Below, piece by piece: positions 26,088-34,965 of a DNA stretch of 64,000 nucleotides. The position numbers and the translations under genes were made by a program. Positions within the stretch are counted from its first letter, which is position 1, and every line of letters begins with the position of its first letter. Below the pieces are notes generated by a model. The model saw nothing but the letters and a program-made list of their open reading frames with translations. It did not search any database and had not been told where the DNA came from. Origin of the DNA: JABDMH01 sp965223025 (lineage in GTDB: Bacteria; Bacteroidota; Bacteroidia; Chitinophagales; Saprospiraceae); contig CBDCVP010000023.1 of the NCBI GenBank assembly GCA_965223025.1, positions 620,001 through 684,000 of the forward strand. The letters are read 5' to 3'.

Positions 26088-26474
26088 CTATGAGACTTTT
26101 TCTTTCATGAGCAGTGAGCCACTCCAGAGGGCTAGGATCAGCACGAGCACCACGATGGTCCAACCCAAGCTGTTTTCTTTGACAGTTAATGTTGCGTAAA
26201 TGTGGACAAAGGCCACCAGAATGTTTGCCACAGTTATGATGATTAACAATGCTCTTCGACCGTGCGAAAGTGAACTTTTTGTCGCTGAGAATAGTCCAAC
26301 ACCCAATCCAATGAGCAGAGTGCCATATCCTCGTGACACCACTTCCATGATTGCATTCATTCCCTCCCATTCTACCGCATACATTTTGAGAATGAGCTGA
26401 GGAGTAAGCAATAGTGGTAATCCAAATAGTAAGCAGACAATCCCATTGAAAACAAACAGATTCTTGTGATTCAT
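26088..26474 (-). CDS. Small integral membrane protein, four predicted helices
   Basis: 128 residues, almost wholly hydrophobic, with four likely transmembrane helices (NLFVFNGIVCLLFGLPLLL; GYGTLLIGLGVGLF; ALLIIITVANILVAFVHIYA; GWTIVVLVLILALWSGSLL). Small four-helix proteins of this type are common in Bacteroidota and unassigned. Part of the gene and its 3' flank has been tandemly duplicated to its left. A longer overlapping frame on the same strand (25789-26370) is a shadow of this gene. Confidence 0.8.
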   Translation of the reverse strand: MNHKNLFVFNGIVCLLFGLPLLLTPQLILKMYAVEWEGMNAIMEVVSRGYGTLLIGLGVGLFSATKSSLSHGRRALLIIITVANILVAFVHIYATLTVKENSLGWTIVVLVLILALWSGSLLMKEKVS

Positions 26475-26805
26475 AATACCGTTTTGATGCTAGTATAAGG
26501 TAGATATTTTATAGAAGAATGACAAGGATATTCGGAGACACGAACATCGTGCCTGTGTTGCCCGGCACTGATTTTCCGTCATTTCTTCAGAGTGTAGGAG
26601 CTACATGGTGCAAGAGAATACCTCCTCCCATGATGATTGGGAGCGCCCATGTTGCTTGCTTTTGGCTGGTCATCTGGAACATCTCCATCCCTAGGCCTTT
26701 TTACAAAATGTAGGTGGTTGGGACTTCTCAGGTATTCTGGTTACCATTTGGTTACGGACCCATAGAATATGGTCGCTCATACAGTGAAGTTCGCCGACTA
26801 CAAGA
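26475..26805. other. Intergenic region, 331 bp
   Basis: No gene supported. A degenerate relative of the 17-bp operator (CAGGTATTCTGGTTACC, 26729-26745) is followed by TTTGGTTAC at one-turn rather than two-turn spacing. Confidence 0.4.
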
Positions 26806-27639
26806 TCATTCGATCTTTATCCGTACCTCTTTCATGGTGTTGAGCAGGTTTTGATACGCGGGCTTGCCATCTTTGTCCATAATTTCAAGTGGTCCATCCA
26901 TATGTAAGGTATCACCTTCCAAGCGATATCTCCATGTAGCGCTCACACCGGTAAACTGCTCATCACTACTTTGTATGAAGGACTCCGTAAATATATCTCC
27001 ATCAAGACTATATTTTCCAATCCCAGATCGATCCCACTTGCCAGAGTGAGCATCCTTCATGTTGAGTGAAAAATGGGTATCGCCGAACATCTTATATTGA
27101 AAGACCTCACCTTGTTTTACTTTCCCGGAATACTCTCCATGGATAAGCGCCCACGTCCCCTTGATCCATGCCGGACCGCGCAGAGAGGTACTGAGATCAT
27201 CCTCGTCGATTTTATCCCAGTCGGGATCGAAGATCCAATCTGTGTATGCTGTCGTTGAAGTTCCGTATCGGTTTGATAGCTCATCAAGGACGAACTGGAT
27301 CCTAGCTAGTTTTTTCTTGCAGTAGTCGTTCATGCTTCCATCTGCATTCATATATTTATCCCGGATCTCCTCAGACTCGATCGTGATCATCATCCCAATA
27401 CACCCTTCACAGACTCCCCGTCTACCATACAATGATCTCAGTTGCACACCCTCCAACTGCGCTTCGTAGGCGGGTCGCACCAGATCATCCCAGAATGTCT
27501 GATATTCTTCCATATTTACTCCCGGCTTTAGTTTGATATCTAAAGTGTGTATGCCGACAATGTTGCCAGGTCTGAGAGTTTGAGATATCGCAGGAGAAGA
27601 AATGAGCATGAGCAGAAAAAGGTAGCAAGCAATTTTCAT
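26806..27639 (-). CDS. Secreted two-domain protein (CEGCIGMM-type N-domain, lipocalin-like C-domain)
   Basis: 277 residues with a signal peptide (IACYLFLLMLISSPAIS). The N-terminal domain (about 25-130) begins GNIVGIHTLDIKLKPGVNMEEYQTFWDDLV and contains VCEGCIGMM, a C-x2-C pair; its pattern suggests a dimeric alpha-beta-barrel fold. The C-terminal domain (about 160-277; GTWALIHGEYSGKV, TDTHFSLNM-like GDTHFSLNMKD, GDTLHMDGPLEIMDKDGKP) resembles the lipocalin-like DUF4488 family. The closest relative in the window is the paralogue at 34126. No function can be assigned. Downstream of a Gfo/Idh gene on the same strand but separated by 352 bp. Confidence 0.75.
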   Translation of the reverse strand: MKIACYLFLLMLISSPAISQTLRPGNIVGIHTLDIKLKPGVNMEEYQTFWDDLVRPAYEAQLEGVQLRSLYGRRGVCEGCIGMMITIESEEIRDKYMNADGSMNDYCKKKLARIQFVLDELSNRYGTSTTAYTDWIFDPDWDKIDEDDLSTSLRGPAWIKGTWALIHGEYSGKVKQGEVFQYKMFGDTHFSLNMKDAHSGKWDRSGIGKYSLDGDIFTESFIQSSDEQFTGVSATWRYRLEGDTLHMDGPLEIMDKDGKPAYQNLLNTMKEVRIKIE

Positions 27640-27991
27640 AAGATTGATGTTATGTTATTAATGAGGGTTATGTGATCTCTAGTGGTCTCTACATTAGCAT
27701 GGGAGGTTTGGCCAGCCCTTTCAATCAGATATGTATTGAATCAGTGATACTCAAGAGTTATTGTACCTAGTGTTAACCGATCCAAGATCGTGAGTAAAGA
27801 CCTAAGAGAATAGTAGAAATGCGTCAACTTTAATTTAGGGTAAAAAAGATATAAAGGGTAAAAAATGTATAAAGGGTAAAAAAGGTATAAAGGGTAGAAG
27901 AGGTAGAAGAGGTAGAAGGGGTAGAAAGGCGAAGGAGGGGCATGGAGGCATTATTACGCCGATTTTCGCACCAACAAAGTGGATTGATTGG
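27640..27991. other. Intergenic region with purine-rich tandem repeats
   Basis: No gene. From about 27838 to 27937 a GGGTAAAAAAGGTATAAA-like unit is repeated about three times and then changes to GGTAGAAGA units. On the coding strand of the neighbours it is a pyrimidine tract. Confidence 0.6.
27838..27937. repeat. Purine-rich low-complexity tandem repeat
   Basis: Three units close to GGGTAAAAAAGGTATAAA, followed by three of GGTAGAAGA/G. A similar run occurs near 24575-24605. Strand asymmetry is extreme (almost only purines plus T). Confidence 0.8.
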
Positions 27992-29311
27992 TTAACCAAC
28001 ATACGGGTGCCTATACCCTTCCCGATATGCTCGCTTCATCATAGCCATCGCTTTGTCGTTGTTGTTGATAATCATGGTACTATGGTCGATATGCACCGAC
28101 TGTCCACTGCGATAAGCAAAATCTGCGTAGTTGATGCACGCCGTCGTAAGATGACCCTCGTGGAAGGTTCCCTTAATGCCCTTGTTTGATTTGGTGCGGA
28201 TGGCGGCAGCAAAATCATTCCATTGCCGGACGAAAATCTTCTTGACCTCTTCCATGTATTTGGGACCTGGGAAAGTCATCTTGGTATCGCCGTATGACTT
28301 CATCTCACCACCTCCAGTGGGGTACACTTCCCAACCGGAGTCATTGGCAAAGATGGTGGCCTTATCCCCACAATAAAACACGCCCATATTTGTGTGAGGT
28401 TGGGGTGAAGTATATCCCCATGTCTTTTGTGACCATTGGACGGGCAGTCCTTCAAAATCGAAATTCACTGTCAGGTGATCTGGATTTTCTCGACCATCTT
28501 TTCGCGTCACACCTCCGATGGCTGACACTCGATTGGGAAGTCCAAGATCCATGACGGTCCTGATGTTTTGCAGGTAATGGATGCCCCAGTCGGCAAGAAT
28601 GCCTCGGCTGAAATCATGCTGAGCTCGCCAAGCTGGCCGACCACCTCGGTATGTGTTTAGTCTGAATGGTACTTTGGGCGCCGGACCACAAAAGGTTTCG
28701 TAGTCAAAGAATGTCGGCACCTCGGCGATGGCCGGGTACCCTTCCTGAAAATGGAGATTGAAGTCTATCTGATGAATCTCCCCCGCCTGCCCGCTTTGAA
28801 TGTAGTCTTTCACCTCTTTGATAAAGGGAGCGTATAAGCGAGGAAAATCTATGTTGACCACATTATCTGCTTTTTGATGAGCTTGCTGCATGGCCTGAGC
28901 TTCACGAATGTCGTAACTAATGGGCTTCTCCTGCCAGATGTCCAAGCCCTTATCACACGCGGCAATGAACTGTAAAGCATGCCAGTGAGTAGGGCTGGCA
29001 ATGGCCACCGCCTCTAGGCCGGACATGTCATACAGATCTTGATAGTCTGCAAACAATTTGGGCTCCTGACTGCCAAATTCCACCAGCTTGGTTGAAGCAG
29101 TTTTAAGGGCTTGCTCACTGACATCGCACAGTCCGATGATTTCAAATTTTCCACAAGCTTGGGCAAAGGTCAAGAGAAAATCAATGCCCCACCATCCCAC
29201 GCCCACGATACCAAGCCTGATTTTTTCAGGGGGTGGGCTAGGGACCACTGAGGGGGTCATTAATGCAGCAGTAGCTAAGGAGCTTGATCTTAAAAAGGTT
29301 CTTCTTTCCAT
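27992..29311 (-). CDS. Tat-exported Gfo/Idh/MocA-family oxidoreductase
   Basis: 439 residues. The N-terminus carries a twin-arginine-type signal (ERRTFLRSSSLATAALM), then a Rossmann fold (RLGIVGVGWWGIDFLL) and the family signature WQEKPISYD in place of EKP. The C-terminal dehydrogenase domain includes DWGIHYLQNIRTVMDLG. The enzyme probably oxidises or rearranges a sugar derivative with bound NAD(P). Three such genes occur in the window (also 43616 and 55028) and are clearly divergent. The ISL3 element is inserted 43 bases upstream of its start and may have altered its promoter. Confidence 0.88.
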   Translation of the reverse strand: MERRTFLRSSSLATAALMTPSVVPSPPPEKIRLGIVGVGWWGIDFLLTFAQACGKFEIIGLCDVSEQALKTASTKLVEFGSQEPKLFADYQDLYDMSGLEAVAIASPTHWHALQFIAACDKGLDIWQEKPISYDIREAQAMQQAHQKADNVVNIDFPRLYAPFIKEVKDYIQSGQAGEIHQIDFNLHFQEGYPAIAEVPTFFDYETFCGPAPKVPFRLNTYRGGRPAWRAQHDFSRGILADWGIHYLQNIRTVMDLGLPNRVSAIGGVTRKDGRENPDHLTVNFDFEGLPVQWSQKTWGYTSPQPHTNMGVFYCGDKATIFANDSGWEVYPTGGGEMKSYGDTKMTFPGPKYMEEVKKIFVRQWNDFAAAIRTKSNKGIKGTFHEGHLTTACINYADFAYRSGQSVHIDHSTMIINNNDKAMAMMKRAYREGYRHPYVG

Positions 29312-29353
29312 GGAATTATTAGTTCAATTAGACATATGCATTGGTTGTAAGGA

Positions 29354-29361
29354 CAAAAGTT
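29354..29361. repeat. 8-bp target duplication CAAAAGTT, left of the ISL3 element
   Basis: CAAAAGTT here and at 30627-30634 flank the element exactly; 8 bp is the usual ISL3 duplication. Confidence 0.85.
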
Positions 29362-30626
29362 GGCTCTTAGCCATTTACAGTGGGTTTCAGGTGAAGACCA
29401 CCTAAATGGAAGTAGATCATAATTCGGAAATTATCAAGGTTTCTAAATCCCTTAGCAACCCTTTTTATTTCCTGTATTTTTAGATTTATTCGCTCTGCAA
29501 TGGCATTGGTTTTTAGTTTGTAGAAATACATTTTTACTCCATACCAATGTCTGTGCAGCATTTCTACAAAAGCGCGGATGGGTGCTAAACCACTATTCCA
29601 GGCTTCGTTTATCCAGTTGTTTAAAGGAGTCACCTTACGTTTCACACAGGCATCATCCAGGACTAATTTCAGCATTTCTTTGAGCCTGTAGGCTTCTCCA
29701 ATATTGGGGCAGGTATTTGATAGATCTTCCAATCGTTCTAACTGCTTTGCAGAAAGCTTGGACTTATTTTTTAGCCACAAATAGCGACTTCCTTTTAATT
29801 CGGAATAGGAGCGTCTATCCGCTTTTCTTATTTTATCTACTGCTTCATTCATCTGTTTGATAATATGGAACCGATCAAATACGATATCTGCATTCTGCAG
29901 GTACTGTGCTGCAGCACTGATGTAGGAGCGTGACATATCCATGGTTACGGTGCGCACATATTCCGGAGGTGCTCCTCTAACCTCCATGTCCGTTAAGGCC
30001 TGGGCACAGGCTTGCTTGTCTTTACCCTCGCTTACTCCCACCACTTTCTTTGCATCATGGTCTGCTAGGATGGTGAAGTAGTTGTGTCCTTTTCTTGTAC
30101 TGGTTTCATCAACAGAGAGGTTCTTGATTGGAGCTATCGATTGTGTTGCCAATGCATTGGTAACATAAGTGCGTAGTATTCTAAATACCCGCCTGGCACC
30201 GATCTGCATTTGACGCCCAGCAGCACTTGCACTCATCCCTTCTCGTACCAAGTCCATCACTTGCAGATCAAATAGAAGTGTAAAGGAACTCCCTGGCTTG
30301 GCCCATGGTACTTGCACCAACTTAACTTCTCCTCCTGGTAGTTTTACCCTCGGTACACGCGCATGCAAATAACATTCATGTTGAAAAAAGTTTAGATGAC
30401 GCCATGTCCTTTCATGATGGTCATACACACTATAGGATTCTCCCTCATACTCAAATTTAACTGCTCTCCTATGTGATATGTTCACGTGCAATATGAAGTC
30501 TTGGTCCCCTTTTTCCATGTATACGTCCTCGACATACCATGGCTCTGGAAGGTCTAATCCCAGTCGACATAGTTCTTTTGAATCCATACCACAAAGTACC
30601 AAACCCACTATATTTGACCAAGAACC
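29362..30626 (-). mobile_element. ISL3-family insertion sequence, 1265 bp
   Basis: Terminal inverted repeats begin GGCTCTTAGCCATTTACAGT (29362) and, read from 30626 on the other strand, GGTTCTTGGTCAAATATAGT; both continue GGGTTT. They agree at about 19 of 26 positions. One transposase gene fills the element, and an 8-bp CAAAAGTT duplication flanks it. It sits between the 3' end of the SDR gene and the 5' end of the Gfo/Idh gene. Confidence 0.9.
29367..30587 (-). CDS. ISL3-family transposase
   Basis: 406 residues from ATG 30587; the longer frame to 30629 would begin outside the element. DDE residues: D160 in NLSVDETSTRKGHNY, D217 in VTMDMSRSYIS and E365 in TNAIAERINLKIQEIKR. An N-terminal zinc-finger-like and helix-turn-helix region (GMSASAAGRQMQIGARRVFRIL) precedes the catalytic core. 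The frame is intact, so it may be active. Confidence 0.92.
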   Translation of the reverse strand: MDSKELCRLGLDLPEPWYVEDVYMEKGDQDFILHVNISHRRAVKFEYEGESYSVYDHHERTWRHLNFFQHECYLHARVPRVKLPGGEVKLVQVPWAKPGSSFTLLFDLQVMDLVREGMSASAAGRQMQIGARRVFRILRTYVTNALATQSIAPIKNLSVDETSTRKGHNYFTILADHDAKKVVGVSEGKDKQACAQALTDMEVRGAPPEYVRTVTMDMSRSYISAAAQYLQNADIVFDRFHIIKQMNEAVDKIRKADRRSYSELKGSRYLWLKNKSKLSAKQLERLEDLSNTCPNIGEAYRLKEMLKLVLDDACVKRKVTPLNNWINEAWNSGLAPIRAFVEMLHRHWYGVKMYFYKLKTNAIAERINLKIQEIKRVAKGFRNLDNFRIMIYFHLGGLHLKPTVNG

Positions 30627-30634
30627 CAAAAGTT
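30627..30634. repeat. 8-bp target duplication CAAAAGTT, right of the ISL3 element
   Basis: Exact partner of 29354-29361. Confidence 0.85.
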
Positions 30635-30661
30635 TCCTTCAACAACTTTTTTTAATTGCCA

Positions 30662-31525
30662 TCAATTTCTTGCGTTGATCCCAAAATCTCTTTCCATACG
30701 GCTATACCATTCCTCATCGTCTGCTGCACCACCTAAGTCAATCCATTCTTCATCACTCATAGCTCGTCGCCAGGCGAGAAACGGTTCAGCATCGGGGCCG
30801 ATCGGATGACGTAGCTGCCAGCTATCAGTCTCGATGATTTCCTTGATCATCGTGGCCGCAATAAGGGGTTCGGTTGGATTTTGTCGTACTACCCGCAAGA
30901 GGTTGTTGAGTCTTTTCCATTGAGGATAGATGCTGTTTGCAGGAGGCTGTCCCTGCTTGTCCAAGATGGGAGTTTCTACAAAACCCGGTTCGATGTTAGC
31001 TATTCTAATATTGTGAGCCCTCACTTCCTGGGCCAGGCATTCACTCATTGCCTCCAGTGCGTGCTTAGAAGCTGTATAGGCTGCATAGGGAGAAGAGGCT
31101 AACCGACCAGACACAGAACTCACGTTTATTATCGTGCCACCTCCCTGATTTCGCATAGGTGCCAACACTGCCTGGATGCATCTGATGGCTCCAAAGAAAT
31201 TGGTCTCCATGGTTTGCTTAAATGTCGACATGGGAGTCTCCTCCACGTGTCCTAGGGGCGCTATGCCTGCATTGTTTACCAGTACATCAAGGTGTCCCCA
31301 ATCTCGCAGTATTTGATCTATGGCCTTTTTGACGGATTCATCATGGTCCACATCTAGCGGGCAGATCATTAGTGGAAGATTTTCTTTCGCAACATATGCC
31401 GTCAGGTCAGCCCCTCGTGAAGGATCACGCATAGTGGCGATCACCTGGTGGCCAGCTCGGGCCAGTAGCAGGGCAGTCTCCTTGCCAATTCCTGTACTGC
31501 AACCTGTAATTAATATATTTGCCAT
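30662..31525 (-). CDS. Short-chain dehydrogenase/reductase (SDR)
   Basis: About 287 residues from ATG 31525 (ANILITGCSTGIGKETALLLA). The classical SDR motifs are all visible: TGxxxGIG cofactor loop, NNAG (VLVNNAGIAP), catalytic Ser in NVSSVSGRLA and YxxxK in YAAYTASKHALEAM. It should be a cytoplasmic NAD(P)-dependent alcohol or ketone oxidoreductase. A pair of 21-bp-spaced operator repeats lies about 100 bases upstream. The ISL3 element sits 28 bases beyond its stop. Confidence 0.9.
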   Translation of the reverse strand: MANILITGCSTGIGKETALLLARAGHQVIATMRDPSRGADLTAYVAKENLPLMICPLDVDHDESVKKAIDQILRDWGHLDVLVNNAGIAPLGHVEETPMSTFKQTMETNFFGAIRCIQAVLAPMRNQGGGTIINVSSVSGRLASSPYAAYTASKHALEAMSECLAQEVRAHNIRIANIEPGFVETPILDKQGQPPANSIYPQWKRLNNLLRVVRQNPTEPLIAATMIKEIIETDSWQLRHPIGPDAEPFLAWRRAMSDEEWIDLGGAADDEEWYSRMERDFGINARN

Positions 31526-31900
31526 ATGATTTTTTTTTGATCTACATAGATGCAAAGCCCAATGCGCTTCATCCCTGTGTATGAGTGTTGACGGATATTC
31601 CTAAGATAGGTAGATTTAACGGAAATCCCTGGTATTTTCGTTGCAATCATTGTAAATGTGGTTGCATGGTGAACCCTTGGTTGTTGCAATGCACCAAACT
31701 ATTTTCAAGTAAGCAGCAAAATGGTTGATGCTGAAGAGTAATCGACAGCAGAATAGTCCCTAAATGGAGATCGTCCCTGATCTGCCAAACAACACGTGTA
31801 CATAACCATAGCAGATTGACCAACCTCCGGACGGTAAGGTTGTGTTTTTACCACAAAGAATAAGGATCAATGTTACTCTTGAAAATTAAATCGTCTTGTT
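31526..31900. other. Intergenic region between MBL and SDR genes
   Basis: No gene is supported. It holds the operator pair at 31629-31666 upstream of the SDR gene and an otherwise featureless stretch. Confidence 0.5.
31629..31666. promoter_or_regulatory. Direct repeat pair of CTGGTATTTTCGTTGCA type, 21-bp spacing
   Basis: Copies at 31629-31645 (CTGGTATTTTCGTTGCA) and 31650-31666 (TTGTAAATGTGGTTGCA), 21 bp apart, about 100 bases upstream of the SDR start at 31525. The second copy is the weaker one. Confidence 0.6.
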
Positions 31901-32767
31901 TTATCGAGCTGTCAGCCAGTGCCAGGAGTCACCTATTTTATCTATATGACCTAAGCCGGGAAAAGGAAAATGAAAACTCTGAACCAGCATGTTTTTTTTA
32001 TGTGCGAGCTCAAGCATCCTTATCCTGCTTTTTTTGGCAAGGTCGTGGTCGAGATCAAAGCTCTGCCAATCTAGGTGTTTGATGTGCAAAGGATGTAGCC
32101 AAACATCAGAAATATAGAGCAAATCTTTGCCTTCCGATGCGATATGTAGGGCAAATTGACCAGGCGTATGTCCCGGTACTTGAATAAAGGTGATCCCCGG
32201 GAGTACTTCTGCTCCAGCTCCTTTTAGAAGGTGCAGATTTTTGTTGTGAAGGGGACGTATATTTTGGTCGATGAAATATCCAAATATCGAAGGACCGGTG
32301 AAAGCTGCACCAGTCCAATAGTCCCATTCGTCCTGGTGAGCTATATGCTGAGCGTTGGGAAAATGTAGCTTAGTACTACTGTTGCACACACCGCCAATAT
32401 GATCAGGGTGGAAATGAGTCAACATCAGGTGAGTAATGGAGGAGGGATCTACTTGATGCGTAGATAATTCATTCAACAGCTGACCTTCAAAATTCATGGA
32501 TCGTCCCTGGAATTTCACTGGTTCTTTCATAAAGCCCAAACCAGTGTCAACAAGTATTTTTTGATCATCTCGTTCCAGCAATAGACTGATATATGGTGAA
32601 GGTATTTTTTCCAGTGTCTGCCCATATTGATGCAAGCTTTTGGCCAGTATGCCGGATTCAACATTGGTGAAGCAACTCATAGCCTGATAAACGAAATCGA
32701 GATCATGAAAAACAGTGCATTTGAAGGCACCAATTTTAAAGGAGTACGGATTCTGATTCTGATTCAT
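31901..32767 (-). CDS. Metallo-beta-lactamase-fold hydrolase, cytoplasmic
   Basis: 288 residues with the MBL metal-binding motif HFHPDH (MLTHFHPDHIGGV), a downstream His in VPGHTPGQFALH, and an Asp in LYISDVWLHP. The overall layout is that of the AHL-lactonase/hydrolase branch of the superfamily. There is no signal peptide. A second, closely similar gene that carries an exported-type N-terminus lies 256 bp upstream on the same strand. Substrate not predictable. Confidence 0.88.
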   Translation of the reverse strand: MNQNQNPYSFKIGAFKCTVFHDLDFVYQAMSCFTNVESGILAKSLHQYGQTLEKIPSPYISLLLERDDQKILVDTGLGFMKEPVKFQGRSMNFEGQLLNELSTHQVDPSSITHLMLTHFHPDHIGGVCNSSTKLHFPNAQHIAHQDEWDYWTGAAFTGPSIFGYFIDQNIRPLHNKNLHLLKGAGAEVLPGITFIQVPGHTPGQFALHIASEGKDLLYISDVWLHPLHIKHLDWQSFDLDHDLAKKSRIRMLELAHKKNMLVQSFHFPFPGLGHIDKIGDSWHWLTAR

Positions 32768-33023
32768 GATGTGATTGACATGTTAAAATGATGATGTTTT
32801 AATAGTATTTTCGTGCCTGAAAACATATGAATGCTCTTCTCCATCTGAGATCCTTGAGCGATGATAAAAAGATTGAACTGTCTTTAGTACAGTTTGTGAT
32901 GGATAAGACTGATATCTTTTGTCTATCACCTGTAAGGTCCCATTCACATACACTCCCCATTGATCATCAATACAGCGATGCTCTGAGACAGACCTCCCTG
33001 TAATGACTGTCTACTACGGATAA

Positions 33024-33977
33024 TTATTCCTCTACCCATTGCCAGTCATCCTTGGTTTTATCTATATGACCTAAGCCGGGAAAAGGAAAATGAAAACTCT
33101 GTACCAACATATTATTGCGATATGCGAGCTCAAGCATTCTTATCCTGCTCTTCATTGCCAGGTCGTGATCGAGATCATAGCTGGTTTGCCACTCAAGATG
33201 TTCGATGTGCAATGGGTGCAACCAAACATCAGAGATAAACAACAAATCTTTGCCTTGAGAGGCGACGTGCAGGGCAAATTGACCGGGGGTATGTCCTGGT
33301 ACCTGAATAAAGGTGATGTCGGGTAAGATTTCTGCCTCAGCCCCAGTCAACAACTGTAGATTTTTATCGTGCAGAGGACGAATATTCTGGTCGATAAAAT
33401 ATCCAAATAATGGAGGCTGTGAAGCCGCGGTCTCCCCCGTCCAATAATCCCATTCCTCTCGATGAGCGATGTGCTTAGCTTTGGGAAAGTGCAGTTGTTT
33501 CTGGTCATCGCAAACACCACCGATATGATCGGGATGAAAGTGAGTCATCACTACATGGGTGATGGTATCGGGATCCACATCATGGCTGCGCAGTTGATGC
33601 TGCAGCTGACCCTTGAATTTAATGGGTTGACCATGAAAGTCCACTGGTTCTTCCATGAATCCCAAGCCGGTGTCGATGAGTACTCTTTGATCCTCACGTT
33701 CGAGCAACAGGCTGATAAAAGGCGAAGGAATTTTATCCGGTATTTGATTGTATTTTTTGAGGCTTTTCTCTCGCACGTCTTCGGCCGCATTGATAAAGTA
33801 GTGCTCAGCCTGATAGACAAAGTCCAGGTCGTGAAAAACAGTGCATTTGAAATCACCAAAATTAAAAGAATGCGGACGTTGATTCATGATGGTAGCATAA
33901 TAATTTGAAATGAATGATGGAAATGCAGTGGATCCGATAGCGGAGCTCGTGAGATTTAGAAATGTCCTTCTTTCCAT
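33024..33977 (-). CDS. Metallo-beta-lactamase-fold hydrolase with Tat-like signal
   Basis: 317 residues from ATG 33977 (ERRTFLNLTSSAIGSTAFPSF, a twin-arginine-type leader); a longer frame to 34106 has no support. The mature part aligns along its length with the protein at 31901, including TNFHPDH-equivalent MTHFHPDHIGGV and VPGHTPGQFALHV. The pair is a tandem duplication in which one copy is exported and one is cytoplasmic. The gene lies 148 bases downstream of the second secreted two-domain protein. Confidence 0.86.
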   Translation of the reverse strand: MERRTFLNLTSSAIGSTAFPSFISNYYATIMNQRPHSFNFGDFKCTVFHDLDFVYQAEHYFINAAEDVREKSLKKYNQIPDKIPSPFISLLLEREDQRVLIDTGLGFMEEPVDFHGQPIKFKGQLQHQLRSHDVDPDTITHVVMTHFHPDHIGGVCDDQKQLHFPKAKHIAHREEWDYWTGETAASQPPLFGYFIDQNIRPLHDKNLQLLTGAEAEILPDITFIQVPGHTPGQFALHVASQGKDLLFISDVWLHPLHIEHLEWQTSYDLDHDLAMKSRIRMLELAYRNNMLVQSFHFPFPGLGHIDKTKDDWQWVEE

Positions 33978-34125
33978 AGCACTAAGATTATGATTATAGA
34001 TAATTGAAGTTGGTGTGCAGGACTTTTCCTCTGAATCCAACCTAAAAGCATCCAAACTGATTAACTCATTGTTTGACGGGCCTGATATCAAGCACGCAAG
34101 ATTCAATGAAAAAAAGGGTGAGAAA

Positions 34126-34965
34126 TTATTCTACTCGTACCCTCACCTCTTTCATGGTATTCAGCATGTTTTGATAGGCAGGTTTGCCATCTTTATCCAT
34201 GATCTCGAGTGGCCCCTCCATGTGCAAGGTGTCACCCTCCACCCTGTACTTCCATTTTGCAGTACCACCCGTAAATCGTTCATCACTGCTTTGTAAAAAT
34301 GTCTCGGTATATGTATCTCCTTCCAGGTTGTATTTTCCTATGGCCGATCGATCCCATTTGCCAGTCTGGCCGTCTCGCATATTGAGAGAGAAGTGGGTGT
34401 CATCAAAAATCTTGTACTGAAAAATTTCACCGTCGGGCTGCCTAACATTTCCACCATACTCTCCGTGGATCAGGGCCCAAGTACCTCTAATGGATCCAGT
34501 GCTGGTGGGAGATGCACCAAGGAGGTCCATGTCGATCTCATCCCAGTCGGGATCTACTAACCAATCCGTATAAGTAGACGTGAAGGTGCCATATCGATTG
34601 GTCATTTCATCTAACACGAATTGGATTTTTTCAAGTTTTTTCATGCCATGATCGGTCCAACCGCCCTCTGCTTTCCAATATTTGTTTCGCACAGCTTCTG
34701 ATTCGACAATCATCATCATTCCTATACAGCCTTCACAGTCTCCACGCTTACCATATAGCGATTTCATTTGGACTCCCTCTAGTTGTGCTGCATAAACAGG
34801 CAGAACTAAATCTTCCCAAAAGGTCTGATACTCTTCCATGCCGACACCTGGTTGGAGATCAACTTCAATCGTGTGCAGACCAATGATGTTGCCTGGTTTT
34901 AGAGACTGAGCCTGGGCGTAGGTGATGTGGAGGGTGATTGCGATGAGGCATAGTAGATTTTTCAT
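34126..34965 (-). CDS. Secreted two-domain protein, paralogue of 26806-27639
   Basis: 279 residues, signal peptide LLCLIAITLHITYAQAQ. It shares with its paralogue GNIIGLHTIEVDLQPGVGMEEYQTFWEDLV, the DCEGCIGMM C-x2-C segment, YGT...YTDW, GTWALIHGEYGG and the closing GPLEIMDKDGKPAYQN. The N-domain is of unknown fold and the C-domain is lipocalin-like. The conserved cysteine pair may bind a metal or form a disulfide. Function unknown; location next to two MBL hydrolases suggests a small-molecule role. Confidence 0.75.
   Translation of the reverse strand: MKNLLCLIAITLHITYAQAQSLKPGNIIGLHTIEVDLQPGVGMEEYQTFWEDLVLPVYAAQLEGVQMKSLYGKRGDCEGCIGMMMIVESEAVRNKYWKAEGGWTDHGMKKLEKIQFVLDEMTNRYGTFTSTYTDWLVDPDWDEIDMDLLGASPTSTGSIRGTWALIHGEYGGNVRQPDGEIFQYKIFDDTHFSLNMRDGQTGKWDRSAIGKYNLEGDTYTETFLQSSDERFTGGTAKWKYRVEGDTLHMEGPLEIMDKDGKPAYQNMLNTMKEVRVRVE

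Noticed and set aside
25789..26370. 193-codon minus-strand frame
   Set aside because: It overlaps the conserved membrane-protein gene in another frame and crosses the duplication join; the 26088-26474 frame is hydrophobic and protein-like, this one is not.
26729..26755. Seventh member of the 21-bp-spaced operator family
   Set aside because: Only the first half-site is similar; the second GTTAC lies 11 bp away, so the defining spacing is absent.
27838..27937. Structured RNA or coding repeat
   Set aside because: Almost pure purine sequence without pairing potential and without a frame.
33462..33908. 148-codon plus-strand frame
   Set aside because: Antisense to the metallo-hydrolase gene, which has the HxHxDH motif and a close paralogue.
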